Shown: positions 1 through 8,511 of the stretch, piece after piece
Numbering within the stretch: the stretch's first letter is position 1
Layout: each line of letters opens with the position of its first letter
DNA from: Candidatus Dojkabacteria bacterium
GTDB taxonomy: Bacteria > Patescibacteriota > Dojkabacteria > B142 > WJKM01
Assembly: GCA_014729085.1 (NCBI GenBank)
Contig: WJKM01000016.1
Location: 1-36,597, forward strand
DNA length: 36,597 nt
Reading direction: 5' to 3'
The notes under the pieces: model-generated
What the model was told of the DNA's origin: nothing
The model's database searches: none
What the model saw: the letters and a program-made list of their open reading frames with translations, nothing else
Program-made: the position numbers and the translations under genes

Positions 1-327
1 ACGTTTTTTCTTACGAATTACACGGGAAGATTTACAGAATTTACAAAGTGGTTTTTAGTCATTTGGGTACCTAAATTAATTTAAAAAGTAAGTATAGCAA
101 GTATTTCAGAAGAAAACAGGGGGCGGAAATGGAACACTGCCAACTTATCCCCAACTAATACTAATTATTTAAGCTTCCACGAAGTTTATTTATTGAAGGC
201 TTTGCGTAGGTAAACAAATGAACTAGCAACTTTCCATTTATTTTAGTAAAGCTATCGCCTTATGGCTTATCACTAGATAATATTATAAAATATAAATATG
301 CAATTTAATTAAACACCAAATCATAAA

Positions 328-2148
328 ATGAAAAAGAAAACAATAATTTTGTTTCTATTAGGTATTATTGTTTTAATCTCATTCTCCATTATCTGTCTAT
401 TAATTATTATTGTCCTTAAATTCATTCCTCAAGATCAAGTAATTTTAAATCTTTCTGCTCCTACGACTGTTCACACAGAGGAAGTCCCAAATTCAGGGCT
501 AGAGTTCACTATTGAAAGTCCTACATCGGATATTCATGGTACACAGATTACTATTCCACAAGAGGCATTATCAAAAAATCAGGAAATTACAATAAATACG
601 CAAAAAGTTAAAAATGTTAACCTTCCAAATTATGTAGACATTATAGGAGATGTTTTGGTATTTGAGGAAGAAGTTGATTTCGATGTACCAATTAAAATTA
701 TTGTTCCTTATTCTTCAGAAAATTTAGAAGATGGACAGATCGTTGCAGTATATGAATTGGATGAAGAGAATAATAGCTTAAATTCTACAACTACTGGTGC
801 AATTGATTTTGATAATGAGGAAGTAACTTTCTATACTACCCATTTTTCTAAATATGTACGTGCTACAGTTGCAGAAGAGAAGATACAAGCAGCACAAAAG
901 CACGGTTTTGATACTGGATTTAAACCATCTGAATATGGTTGGTATATTAAAAACTGGGGAAGTTTTGAGACAGTAGGCAATTGTATGGGAATGTCTGCAA
1001 TGGCTAAGTTTTATTATTACTATCGAAATAGAATAAATGGAAATTTTTATGATAAATTTCGTGTTGGTCTTGAGGATGAGGAGTTTGACGATATAACTGC
1101 ACAGCAATTGGCTGGTAGGGCAGATATAATTTTGGAGGATAAATTTGATAATTTTAAGAATGATACAAAAAGACTTGAATATAATTACCGTACAATTAAA
1201 GATTTGTATCCAAAATTAATACTTCAGAATATGGTTTTAACTGAGCAACCGGAAATGCTATATATAAGAAAGATAAAAAATTTGGGAAGAACGAAAGAAA
1301 CTACAACTTTTGTCCCATACAATAATCACGCTGTCTTGGCATATAAATATGAAAATGGAAAAATGTATTTTTATGATCCAAATTTTCCTTATCGTAAAGA
1401 TGGGAAAGCTAGAACAGTTGATTTTAGTTTTGAGAAAGGTTTTGGAACATATTATTCAGGTATAAATTCTGCTGAATCAAAATACACGTTTGATGCATTC
1501 ATACCGTTTGGAATGAATTTTATAATTCGCGAACGCAAACTTTATGAATTATTAAAAGACTCTTTTAATGGTTTTGAAGATGATTATTATCCTGAAATCA
1601 AAATAACAACAATTGAGCAAAAGAATTCAAACGTAATCAATATTAATGGAAAAGTAGAAGGAACAAGATATTTAAGCAATAGTTTGGGAAGGTTTGTGCA
1701 TGTATTTGTAGATACCTATGATCCATATACAGTTCATCCAGTAACGGAAGTCAATTCTCGCGGCCAATTTTCTTTAGATGTTAATGTCCCTAATACAGAT
1801 TATATCTTGCATATACTAGTTGCAGATCAAGGAGGTACTCAACAATGGTCTGCTTACAAAAAAATTGAAATGGATGAAAAAATTGAATCTTCTCCGGAAC
1901 CAACGGCTACATACGAAATAAAAAGCAGAATAGAAAGAATATGTGAAAATTTTACACCTATAGGCGGTGTTAATCAAAAATATTGTAAAGAATACAACAA
2001 TATAATGGGACTTGCATGCCAGAATATCGAGGAGATCGAAGTACTATCCGAAGAATATGATGATCAAGGTTTTTGGGATCAAATGGATGAGTATAAAGAC
2101 AAGTGCCAAGGGAAAGAAGCAGACTCTTATACTTTACATCCTAGTTAA
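328..2148 (+). CDS. Secreted or membrane-anchored multidomain protein: N-terminal TM, ZU5/hyalin-like beta domain, papain/C39-like cysteine peptidase-like core, C-terminal Ig-like domain
   Basis: 606-aa ORF; hydrophobic N-terminus (IILFLLGIIVLISFSIICLLIIIVL); 'GTQITIPQEAL...' ZU5-like pattern; 'GNCMGMSAMAKFYYYY' (candidate Cys) and 'NNHAVLAYKYENGKMYFYDPNFP' (candidate His and Asp). Confidence 0.6.
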   Translation: MKKKTIILFLLGIIVLISFSIICLLIIIVLKFIPQDQVILNLSAPTTVHTEEVPNSGLEFTIESPTSDIHGTQITIPQEALSKNQEITINTQKVKNVNLPNYVDIIGDVLVFEEEVDFDVPIKIIVPYSSENLEDGQIVAVYELDEENNSLNSTTTGAIDFDNEEVTFYTTHFSKYVRATVAEEKIQAAQKHGFDTGFKPSEYGWYIKNWGSFETVGNCMGMSAMAKFYYYYRNRINGNFYDKFRVGLEDEEFDDITAQQLAGRADIILEDKFDNFKNDTKRLEYNYRTIKDLYPKLILQNMVLTEQPEMLYIRKIKNLGRTKETTTFVPYNNHAVLAYKYENGKMYFYDPNFPYRKDGKARTVDFSFEKGFGTYYSGINSAESKYTFDAFIPFGMNFIIRERKLYELLKDSFNGFEDDYYPEIKITTIEQKNSNVININGKVEGTRYLSNSLGRFVHVFVDTYDPYTVHPVTEVNSRGQFSLDVNVPNTDYILHILVADQGGTQQWSAYKKIEMDEKIESSPEPTATYEIKSRIERICENFTPIGGVNQKYCKEYNNIMGLACQNIEEIEVLSEEYDDQGFWDQMDEYKDKCQGKEADSYTLHPS

Positions 2149-2171
2149 TATTTCCAATTTTAGAGTCAATT

Positions 2172-2696
2172 ATGAAAAATATTGAAATTAAAGCAAGATG
2201 TAAGAATTTAAATATTATTAGAAAGATATTAAAAGAAGAGAAAGCAAAAGATATAAGTAAGTCTGAGCAGATAGATACGTACTTTAATTCAATTAATGCT
2301 AGGCTTAAGCTAAGAGAGATCAACGGAAAAGAATTTATACTTATTCAATATAATAGAGCAAATAAAAAGAGTTCCAAGTTTAGCGATTACAAAATATACA
2401 AAACTGAGTCGCCAGAGGATCTTAAGGAATGTTTAAAACGTTCCTTGGGTATAAAAGTCATAGTGGAAAAGATACGAGAGCTTTACGAAATAGATAGTAC
2501 CCGTATACATCTAGATGAGGTGAATAATTTAGGTACATTTTTAGAACTTGAAACAGTAGTGAAAAATGAACTGGACACAAAAAAATATAAGCAAGAGAAT
2601 AAGAGAATTAAAAATTTGTTAGGAATAAAAAATTCCAATTTAATAGAAAGTTCATATAGTGATCTTTTATTAAAACGAAGACGTAAAGTTAATTAA
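2172..2696 (+). CDS. CYTH-domain protein (class IV adenylate cyclase / triphosphatase-like)
   Basis: N-terminal 'NIEIKAR' (ExExK-like), 'RLKLRE', 'LIQYNRAN', 'TRIHLDEVNNLGTFLELE' are typical CYTH motifs. Confidence 0.8.
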   Translation: MKNIEIKARCKNLNIIRKILKEEKAKDISKSEQIDTYFNSINARLKLREINGKEFILIQYNRANKKSSKFSDYKIYKTESPEDLKECLKRSLGIKVIVEKIRELYEIDSTRIHLDEVNNLGTFLELETVVKNELDTKKYKQENKRIKNLLGIKNSNLIESSYSDLLLKRRRKVN

Positions 2697-2745
2697 ATGG
2701 GGTTATACAAATTCAAACTATCAGTTGTCCAACCAGAATTTCAAT

Positions 2746-3525
2746 TTATTCTGAAGTAAATTTCGCTCCAACAAAATTATAGTACTCAACACCTGAGGGT
2801 TGGCTCTGCCCACCAGCAATTCGTTCGAGAATATCAGGTGATATTGGCGGAGGATTTTTAATATTATGTAAAAGAGTTGTGGGATCAACAACTGTTGGTA
2901 CAGCTATTTCTACCCCATTAATTGTTTTTACATGAAAATCCTGACCTGTTTCGACTGGATGTAAAGGATCATATAAATTTGTACCATAACCTATTAATGC
3001 AAGAGGACCATCTTCTCTACCTGTATAATAAGCCTTGTAGCCGTCTACTGGCCCTGTATTTGGAAGTTTAAAGACAACTGAACGCTCGGGTTGGTGTTCT
3101 TCTAATTCTTGATAACGATGTAGTGTATCAGGTTCTTGTCCACGAAATCCTAGGTTGCCTTTACTTATATGTTCCATTCTTTTAATTACCCCATCAACCC
3201 CTACTACTACGCCTACAGCTGGAAGTATCCCGGATTCTCCTGCACTATCGGGAAGTGGATAAGATCTAAGTTTATAATCATCTGACCACCAAGGTTTTTC
3301 GGTTGGTCGGAACAAACATGTTTCTACTTCTGTTCTCCCATCTCTGAATCTATGTCTATCAATTTCATATTCTTGGGTTCTTGAATGATTTTCAGTTCCC
3401 AGCGTAGCGTTTATTGTCTCTATGGGCCAATCTCCAAATAGCCATGGGGGAGTAATAGCAAATCTAGGCTCAACACCGGGAATAGTTAATTCTTGTAAAT
3501 TTGGGGGGCATGATAAATTCTCCAT
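2746..3525 (-). CDS. Hypothetical protein, lysine-poor, no recognised family
   Basis: 259-aa uninterrupted ORF, ATG start with AGGA upstream; co-directional with the next three genes. Confidence 0.7.
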   Translation of the reverse strand: MENLSCPPNLQELTIPGVEPRFAITPPWLFGDWPIETINATLGTENHSRTQEYEIDRHRFRDGRTEVETCLFRPTEKPWWSDDYKLRSYPLPDSAGESGILPAVGVVVGVDGVIKRMEHISKGNLGFRGQEPDTLHRYQELEEHQPERSVVFKLPNTGPVDGYKAYYTGREDGPLALIGYGTNLYDPLHPVETGQDFHVKTINGVEIAVPTVVDPTTLLHNIKNPPPISPDILERIAGGQSQPSGVEYYNFVGAKFTSE

Positions 3526-3594
3526 AGTAATCCTATTAACACATAATATGGAGAATATATCATAAGGGAATTTAGATTATAAAATAATACTATG

Positions 3595-4926
3595 TTAACC
3601 TAGCAGACTTTCCAATAAAAATCTATGTTTATGTACAAATTCATAAAGTCCATTTTTCATAATATGTTTGGCAGCGGCGAGATTGTGACCTTTTGTATCA
3701 TCAAAAGGGAGCCCAATTGATAAACCTACTCCGGCAGCTCTTATTGCAATAGTTCCAGATTCACTGTCTTCAAACCCTATTACATATTTAAATTCTTTCT
3801 GAGGTATCCCAAGTTTATACAAGGCTATGCTATAGAGATCTCTGTGAGGCTTTAGTCTAATCTCATGCGAGTCATCCGCAGTTACAACAACATCATAAAA
3901 GCTATTGTAACTTGAAAATATTTTTAAGGCTTTTTGTTTTACTTTAGAGCTAACATTCCAATGTTTAATGTCTGAATTTATTTTTCTAAAAATTTCAGTT
4001 AAAACAATATCTGCCTCATAAAATATTGAAGAAGTAACAAGCCCAATTTTTACAGGGTTATCTTGAAAATACTTGCCCAGTCTTTTCAGTACTGATTTTT
4101 CCTCACTATTTTTTCCAAAATATTCAGCCTCTTCTCCAAGTACTCCTTTTATTAATGGCAGGAATGTAGAAATGTAGTTCATAGGTTTAATTAATGCCTT
4201 CCCAGCCGTTAATTTTGTAGACAACTCTTGAGACTTTCCATTTGAAATTTGTTTTAGGATTTGATGGTAGTTTGCATAGTAAATATCAATAGCAGCCTTA
4301 ACTTTATATTCAAATCTATTTAGGTTGATTTTCCCCATATTTTTCAGGCATTTTATTATAATTGATTTAGGATTTTTAAATTTTGAAATATCTTGACCAA
4401 TTATATTTTCTAGAATTTGATAAGTACCTGTATTTTTCGAATTTGCTATAACCTCATTTTTTCTTTTTTGGTCCGCACTGTTTTTTACTGTCCATAAAAC
4501 AGCTTCTATATATTTTTTTATAAATTCTTTGGTGTCTATATCTTCTTGGTATTTATTTATGAGATACTCAACATGTTTGGTAGTACTGTTTCCAATTATA
4601 TTTGGATAATCCTTTTTCTGATCTAATTTTTCAATATTATGGTTAGTTATTAACCTAATCATCTCTGCAAGGGAATATAGACACAAGGTTTCTGTCGTAG
4701 TTGTTGTGCCATCCATATCAGTGAGAATAGCGCAAATTTTTTTCAGTGGAATTTTTGCTTGTGCCAAAGGGTATATTTCAAATTTTGGATATACACCTGA
4801 AGGATTTTGTACAATAGCAAACTCGGAGGTTTGATATAGATTATTTGCTATATTTTGCTTTAGAGTTTTAGTGATAGCATTTTTAAGGTCTTTATTTTGA
4901 AGCTTATCCAACCCAATAATTTTCAT
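3595..4926 (-). CDS. HAD-superfamily hydrolase (beta-phosphoglucomutase-like) with large cap/insert
   Basis: Motif I 'LTDMDGTTTTTE', motif II 'GLVTSS', motif III 'KPHRDLY', motif IV 'GFEDSESG' in canonical order. Confidence 0.85.
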   Translation of the reverse strand: MKIIGLDKLQNKDLKNAITKTLKQNIANNLYQTSEFAIVQNPSGVYPKFEIYPLAQAKIPLKKICAILTDMDGTTTTTETLCLYSLAEMIRLITNHNIEKLDQKKDYPNIIGNSTTKHVEYLINKYQEDIDTKEFIKKYIEAVLWTVKNSADQKRKNEVIANSKNTGTYQILENIIGQDISKFKNPKSIIIKCLKNMGKINLNRFEYKVKAAIDIYYANYHQILKQISNGKSQELSTKLTAGKALIKPMNYISTFLPLIKGVLGEEAEYFGKNSEEKSVLKRLGKYFQDNPVKIGLVTSSIFYEADIVLTEIFRKINSDIKHWNVSSKVKQKALKIFSSYNSFYDVVVTADDSHEIRLKPHRDLYSIALYKLGIPQKEFKYVIGFEDSESGTIAIRAAGVGLSIGLPFDDTKGHNLAAAKHIMKNGLYEFVHKHRFLLESLLG

Positions 4927-4974
4927 TGTTGATATTTTAATATTTAATATAATTCTAATAAGAATTCTTCAAGG

Positions 4975-5715
4975 TTACAATCGATTAAAAGTTTCTGTGA
5001 ATGCATCTCGTGTTTTTTGATGGTCGATTAATGTATAGTCAAGATCTACACCAAAAAAAGTTCCAGGTGCAGTACGTATATCATCCAAACTCTGGACAGG
5101 TTGTATAAAGGGTGGCAGATCAGCATGAATACCTTTACGATCTATCAAGAATAGTTGAAAAGGTATTTCATCTTTTAAAACCTCTGCTGCCATTTCTAGA
5201 TTGCTAGGCCGATCTTCTACAATGGCAATTTGTTCAAATCCGTATTCAGGTAATATTTGAGTTAGAGGTTCCAATGTTTGGGTTTTAGCTACTCCTCCGA
5301 TTACTGGGTTAAAGCCCATTACAGCAAGTTCGTCTGTCCAGGAACTCCCTGTTAGATCTCTTCTTTGTCTATCTAGTAAAGTTTGCCAATTTGTTGCATT
5401 GAATTTATCGACTTGGTATCCAGACATAGGACCAAGAGTAAAAGCTGGATCTAGTTCACCTTGGGTCCATATTGCAAAATTAATATCAGGTTGAGTTATA
5501 AGCTGTTGTACAAATGGTAAGGAATCCGAGTAAGGAAAAACTTGAGGGTGTTGAAAGATATCCAAGGCTTGCGATTCAGGTATTCGCCCCTTGCTTTTCT
5601 CTGCAATGAGTTGTGCAGCCCGTGCCGGTATAAATGCTCCATCATAAGCGGATGTAACTTGTCTGTATATATCAGGGAAATAAATTTGTCCAGTTGGTAT
5701 GCTTAAGTTTTCCAT
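4975..5715 (-). CDS. HAD-superfamily hydrolase with C-terminal motif I (candidate circular permutation)
   Basis: Motif II-like 'AIWTQGE', motif III-like 'GGVAKTQTLEPL', motif IV 'AIVEDRPSN' precede 'FFGVDLDYTLIDHQKTRDAF' (motif I DxDxT) at the C-terminus; ATG directly abuts the upstream TAA stop. Confidence 0.8.
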   Translation of the reverse strand: MENLSIPTGQIYFPDIYRQVTSAYDGAFIPARAAQLIAEKSKGRIPESQALDIFQHPQVFPYSDSLPFVQQLITQPDINFAIWTQGELDPAFTLGPMSGYQVDKFNATNWQTLLDRQRRDLTGSSWTDELAVMGFNPVIGGVAKTQTLEPLTQILPEYGFEQIAIVEDRPSNLEMAAEVLKDEIPFQLFLIDRKGIHADLPPFIQPVQSLDDIRTAPGTFFGVDLDYTLIDHQKTRDAFTETFNRL

Positions 5716-6840
5716 TTATAGAGTATCAAAATGAAAATCTAAATTACAAAGTGCCTGATTTAATAAATCTGAGTTTAGTGTCTTTGTACCTGGTATTCCA
5801 GCAGCTGCTCCTCCAATAGCTCCTGCAGCAATTAAAGCGGATTCAGGTTCTATTCCAAGTTGATCGGCCAGACCTATTGCTGTAATTACAGCATCGCCAC
5901 ATCCAGAAGGATATAAGGGAGGGGTATTCCCAGTAAAAGATGGAGAGTGTAGTATTTCTCCGTTATTTTGTCTCCAGAATATTCCATCCTGATCTAGTTT
6001 AAATACTGCATTCGTGCCAGGTAAAATTCTATCTAATCTTTGGTACGCTAATTTAATCTGTTCTGCTAAAGCAACAGGATCTTCCATGCTTAAATCTACT
6101 TCTAAACCTTCCATTGTTTCGTTTCTATTTGGAAATAAAGTCATCCCGGATATAGGACTATATTTATTAAATTTACCACGCGGATCAACCCAGATTGATC
6201 TTTGTGCGTTTTCATTTGTCCCAATAGCTTGTAACACTTGTGGTGTCACTGTGCCTCTGCCATAATCACTGATAGTTAATGGAGCTGAATGTTCAGATAA
6301 TACAGGTTGGACTTGTTGAAGCAAGGCATCAAAATATTCTGGAGAATGCCCTGAGCCCCATTTCTTTTGATCGTCTGTTCTTATAATCGATCCGTCAGGA
6401 CCTATTATACGGGTTTTCATTACAATTGGTTGGTCTGGGTTAAATATGATTCCATCCTGATGTACATGCGGAGGTAGAGAACTAAGTAGATCAACAATTG
6501 GAGCTTGGAGCCCCTTTGGAGAATTTCCGACAACAGAAAATGCATGTACTTGTCCATAATTATTTGCTAATCCACTGAGAACATTCCCTCCTCCTCCAAG
6601 ACACCAATCCATTGGAGATTCGACAAGAAAGTTTGGACCACCTTCCCTGCATCGCCCTACATGTCTTCCCCATGCAAAGCCATCTGTTATTATATCTCCC
6701 AGAAAGTTCATTTCATATCCTCTTTCGCTTGGTGGTTTTAATTGTTCAGCCTGCATTGCACATATAGCTTCACGTCCCCCTATGAAACTTTGAGCTTCTT
6801 TAGTATGAATAATTCCAGGTAATTGTGTCAGTTCTTGCAT
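5716..6840 (-). CDS. PfkB/ribokinase-family carbohydrate kinase, resembling the HldE/RfaE heptose kinase domain
   Basis: 'GGGGNVLSGLANNYG', 'TISDYGRGTV', 'WVDPRGKFNKY...TLFPNRNET', 'YPSGCGDAVITAIGLA' motifs. Confidence 0.8.
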   Translation of the reverse strand: MQELTQLPGIIHTKEAQSFIGGREAICAMQAEQLKPPSERGYEMNFLGDIITDGFAWGRHVGRCREGGPNFLVESPMDWCLGGGGNVLSGLANNYGQVHAFSVVGNSPKGLQAPIVDLLSSLPPHVHQDGIIFNPDQPIVMKTRIIGPDGSIIRTDDQKKWGSGHSPEYFDALLQQVQPVLSEHSAPLTISDYGRGTVTPQVLQAIGTNENAQRSIWVDPRGKFNKYSPISGMTLFPNRNETMEGLEVDLSMEDPVALAEQIKLAYQRLDRILPGTNAVFKLDQDGIFWRQNNGEILHSPSFTGNTPPLYPSGCGDAVITAIGLADQLGIEPESALIAAGAIGGAAAGIPGTKTLNSDLLNQALCNLDFHFDTL

Positions 6841-6849
6841 AAAAAATTT

Positions 6850-6870
6850 GGATATTAGTAAATAATATCC
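6850..6870. repeat. Perfect inverted repeat GGATATTA-gtaaa-TAATATCC upstream of the PfkB-like kinase start
   Basis: 8-bp arms read directly; ends 10 bp from the minus-strand start codon. Confidence 0.75.
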
Positions 6871-6936
6871 ATCAAAAGTAATCTCATGTTGTGTGTTAAA
6901 ATGCTTTAGTGAGTATAAAATTAAAATTTTCGTTTT

Positions 6937-6979
6937 ACTTGATAAATTTCTGGGATTATTCTGATATTTTTCTGATATT
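6937..6979 (+). promoter_or_regulatory. Tandem direct repeats of period 11 bp (TTCTGATATT-like), candidate operator
   Basis: TTCTGGGATT (6948), TTCTGATATT (6959), TTCTGATATT (6970), plus degenerate ACTTGATAAA (6937); TATAAT at 6992-6997. Confidence 0.6.
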
Positions 6980-6991
6980 CCAGTTTTTTTA

Positions 6992-6997
6992 TATAAT
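6992..6997 (+). promoter_or_regulatory. Putative -10 element TATAAT for the ATPase/wHTH gene
   Basis: Consensus hexamer ~55 bp upstream of the 7052 start; TTCTGA 16 bp upstream as a weak -35. Confidence 0.5.
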
Positions 6998-7051
6998 ACT
7001 CACCATAAATATAAGTAGACGAAGGTTAAAAAAGAATTTACCAAAACTTTA

Positions 7052-8344
7052 ATGATATTTACAAAGTATATAGAATCCAAATATTCAAAAAACTATAGGT
7101 CTGATATTGCAAAAAGATTAACAAAATTAATCAAAAATCGTCACGCCATTGAATTAATAGGTATGAAAAGAGTGGGTATTGCTAATTTTCTCCGATTTTA
7201 TCTATATAACGAAAACTGCAGAAAACATTATTTTGGAGAAAGCTCTTCGAAATTATTTATTCCTATTGATTTTGCTGAATTAGTTGAGCGTAAGCAGATC
7301 TATGTTTGGATTTCAATATTGCAAAGGATACTGGATCAGGTTATTTCTTCAGAACAGATCCCCGCAGATATTAAAAAAGAAGTTACCATGCTTTGCGAAA
7401 AATCATTGAAGGACAAAGAAATATTTGTAACTTATGACTCGATTCTTAAATCTTTACAAATGGTGTCTGAATTAGGTATCCATTCCGTCCTGTTTCTTAT
7501 TAGGTTTGATAGAATTTTGGATGTTCTGTCTCCTGATTTTTTTACTAACATGAAAAGTATTTCGGAAAGTACGTCAAATTATGTAACCCCTATTTTTACA
7601 ACTTACCGCTCTCTACAGGATCTATGCTCAGAAACTTTTTCTGAAAGTACAATGAATGTATATACGCACAAGATTTTTTTCAAGCCGGTTGGAAAGAAAG
7701 ATTTTAAGGAATTTTTTAAAAAAACAAAATATGGTTTAAAAATGGATAATGATGTCATAAATTATATTTATGATCAAATTGGCGGGTATATACATTATGC
7801 TTATTTACTTTTAACTATATTAAAAGAAAAATATTCGACAGAAACAATAAATAAATCCCATGTAGAAAAAATTTTAGTTGAAGATAGAAGAATAATTATT
7901 CAGTCCGAAGAAATCTATGATTCTTTGACCCATATTGAAAAAAATGTCCTCATAGATATCGTTAAAAAGAAGAAGGTTGATAAAGCAATGAAATTAAAAT
8001 CTATCTATCTTTGGAATGTAGGAATCTTAGATAAAGAAAACAAGATTTTTTCAGAAGTCTTTAAAAAATATCTGCTGAAAGAAACTAAAAGTTCGAAATC
8101 TGAAGAATTAGCTTTTACTAAAAAAGAACATTTACTCTATAAGTTTCTTTTAAGTAATAAAAACGAAATATGCACACGTCTGGAAATTATAAAAAATGTA
8201 TGGCCGGAATGTACTGGCTTTGGAGTAACAGACTGGACCATAGACAGTTTAATTTCCAGGCTTCGCAAAAAAATGAAGGCAATGAATTCAAAATACAAAA
8301 TTAATACAGTTAGAACCAGGGGGTTTAAATTAGTGAAAATTTAA
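7052..8344 (+). CDS. AAA/STAND-like ATPase domain (degenerate P-loop) fused to a C-terminal OmpR-type winged-helix domain
   Basis: 'ELIGMKRVGIANFLRF' resembles Walker A but lacks GKS/T; 'SVLFLIRFDRIL' Walker-B-like; C-terminus 'FTKKEHLLYKFLLSNKNEICTRLEIIKNVWP...TIDSLISRLRKKM...INTVRTRGFKLV' is Trans_reg_C-like. Confidence 0.7.
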   Translation: MIFTKYIESKYSKNYRSDIAKRLTKLIKNRHAIELIGMKRVGIANFLRFYLYNENCRKHYFGESSSKLFIPIDFAELVERKQIYVWISILQRILDQVISSEQIPADIKKEVTMLCEKSLKDKEIFVTYDSILKSLQMVSELGIHSVLFLIRFDRILDVLSPDFFTNMKSISESTSNYVTPIFTTYRSLQDLCSETFSESTMNVYTHKIFFKPVGKKDFKEFFKKTKYGLKMDNDVINYIYDQIGGYIHYAYLLLTILKEKYSTETINKSHVEKILVEDRRIIIQSEEIYDSLTHIEKNVLIDIVKKKKVDKAMKLKSIYLWNVGILDKENKIFSEVFKKYLLKETKSSKSEELAFTKKEHLLYKFLLSNKNEICTRLEIIKNVWPECTGFGVTDWTIDSLISRLRKKMKAMNSKYKINTVRTRGFKLVKI

Positions 8345-8511
8345 TAAATTTCTATTTATTTATTGGATTCAAGCAAGAAATTCAATGAGTAATTGAATAT
8401 TTTTTGCAATTATCAGTCCTCTCAAAATTTTGTAAATATAAGAATATCCCAAACGAATATTTAATTATCATTTATAATATTCTGATTACTTGTAAACATG
8501 ATGTATTAATT

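Noticed and set aside
1-60. RNase P RNA-like fragment (TTTACAGAATTTAC)
   Set aside because: The ACAGAA hit is not followed by GGCTTA and there is no GAGGAAAGTCC region.
180-265. tmRNA-like reading on the minus strand (tag-like ...YLRKAFNK* and CGTGGAAGC)
   Set aside because: No tRNA-like acceptor/T-arm (GGTTCRANTCC) or 5' GGGGN-TTCGAC motif at suitable distance; the tag does not end in a typical hydrophobic sequence.
778-1107. Antisense ORF of 109 aa on the minus strand
   Set aside because: Lies fully inside the well-supported 328-2148 CDS; composition and lack of motifs suggest chance.
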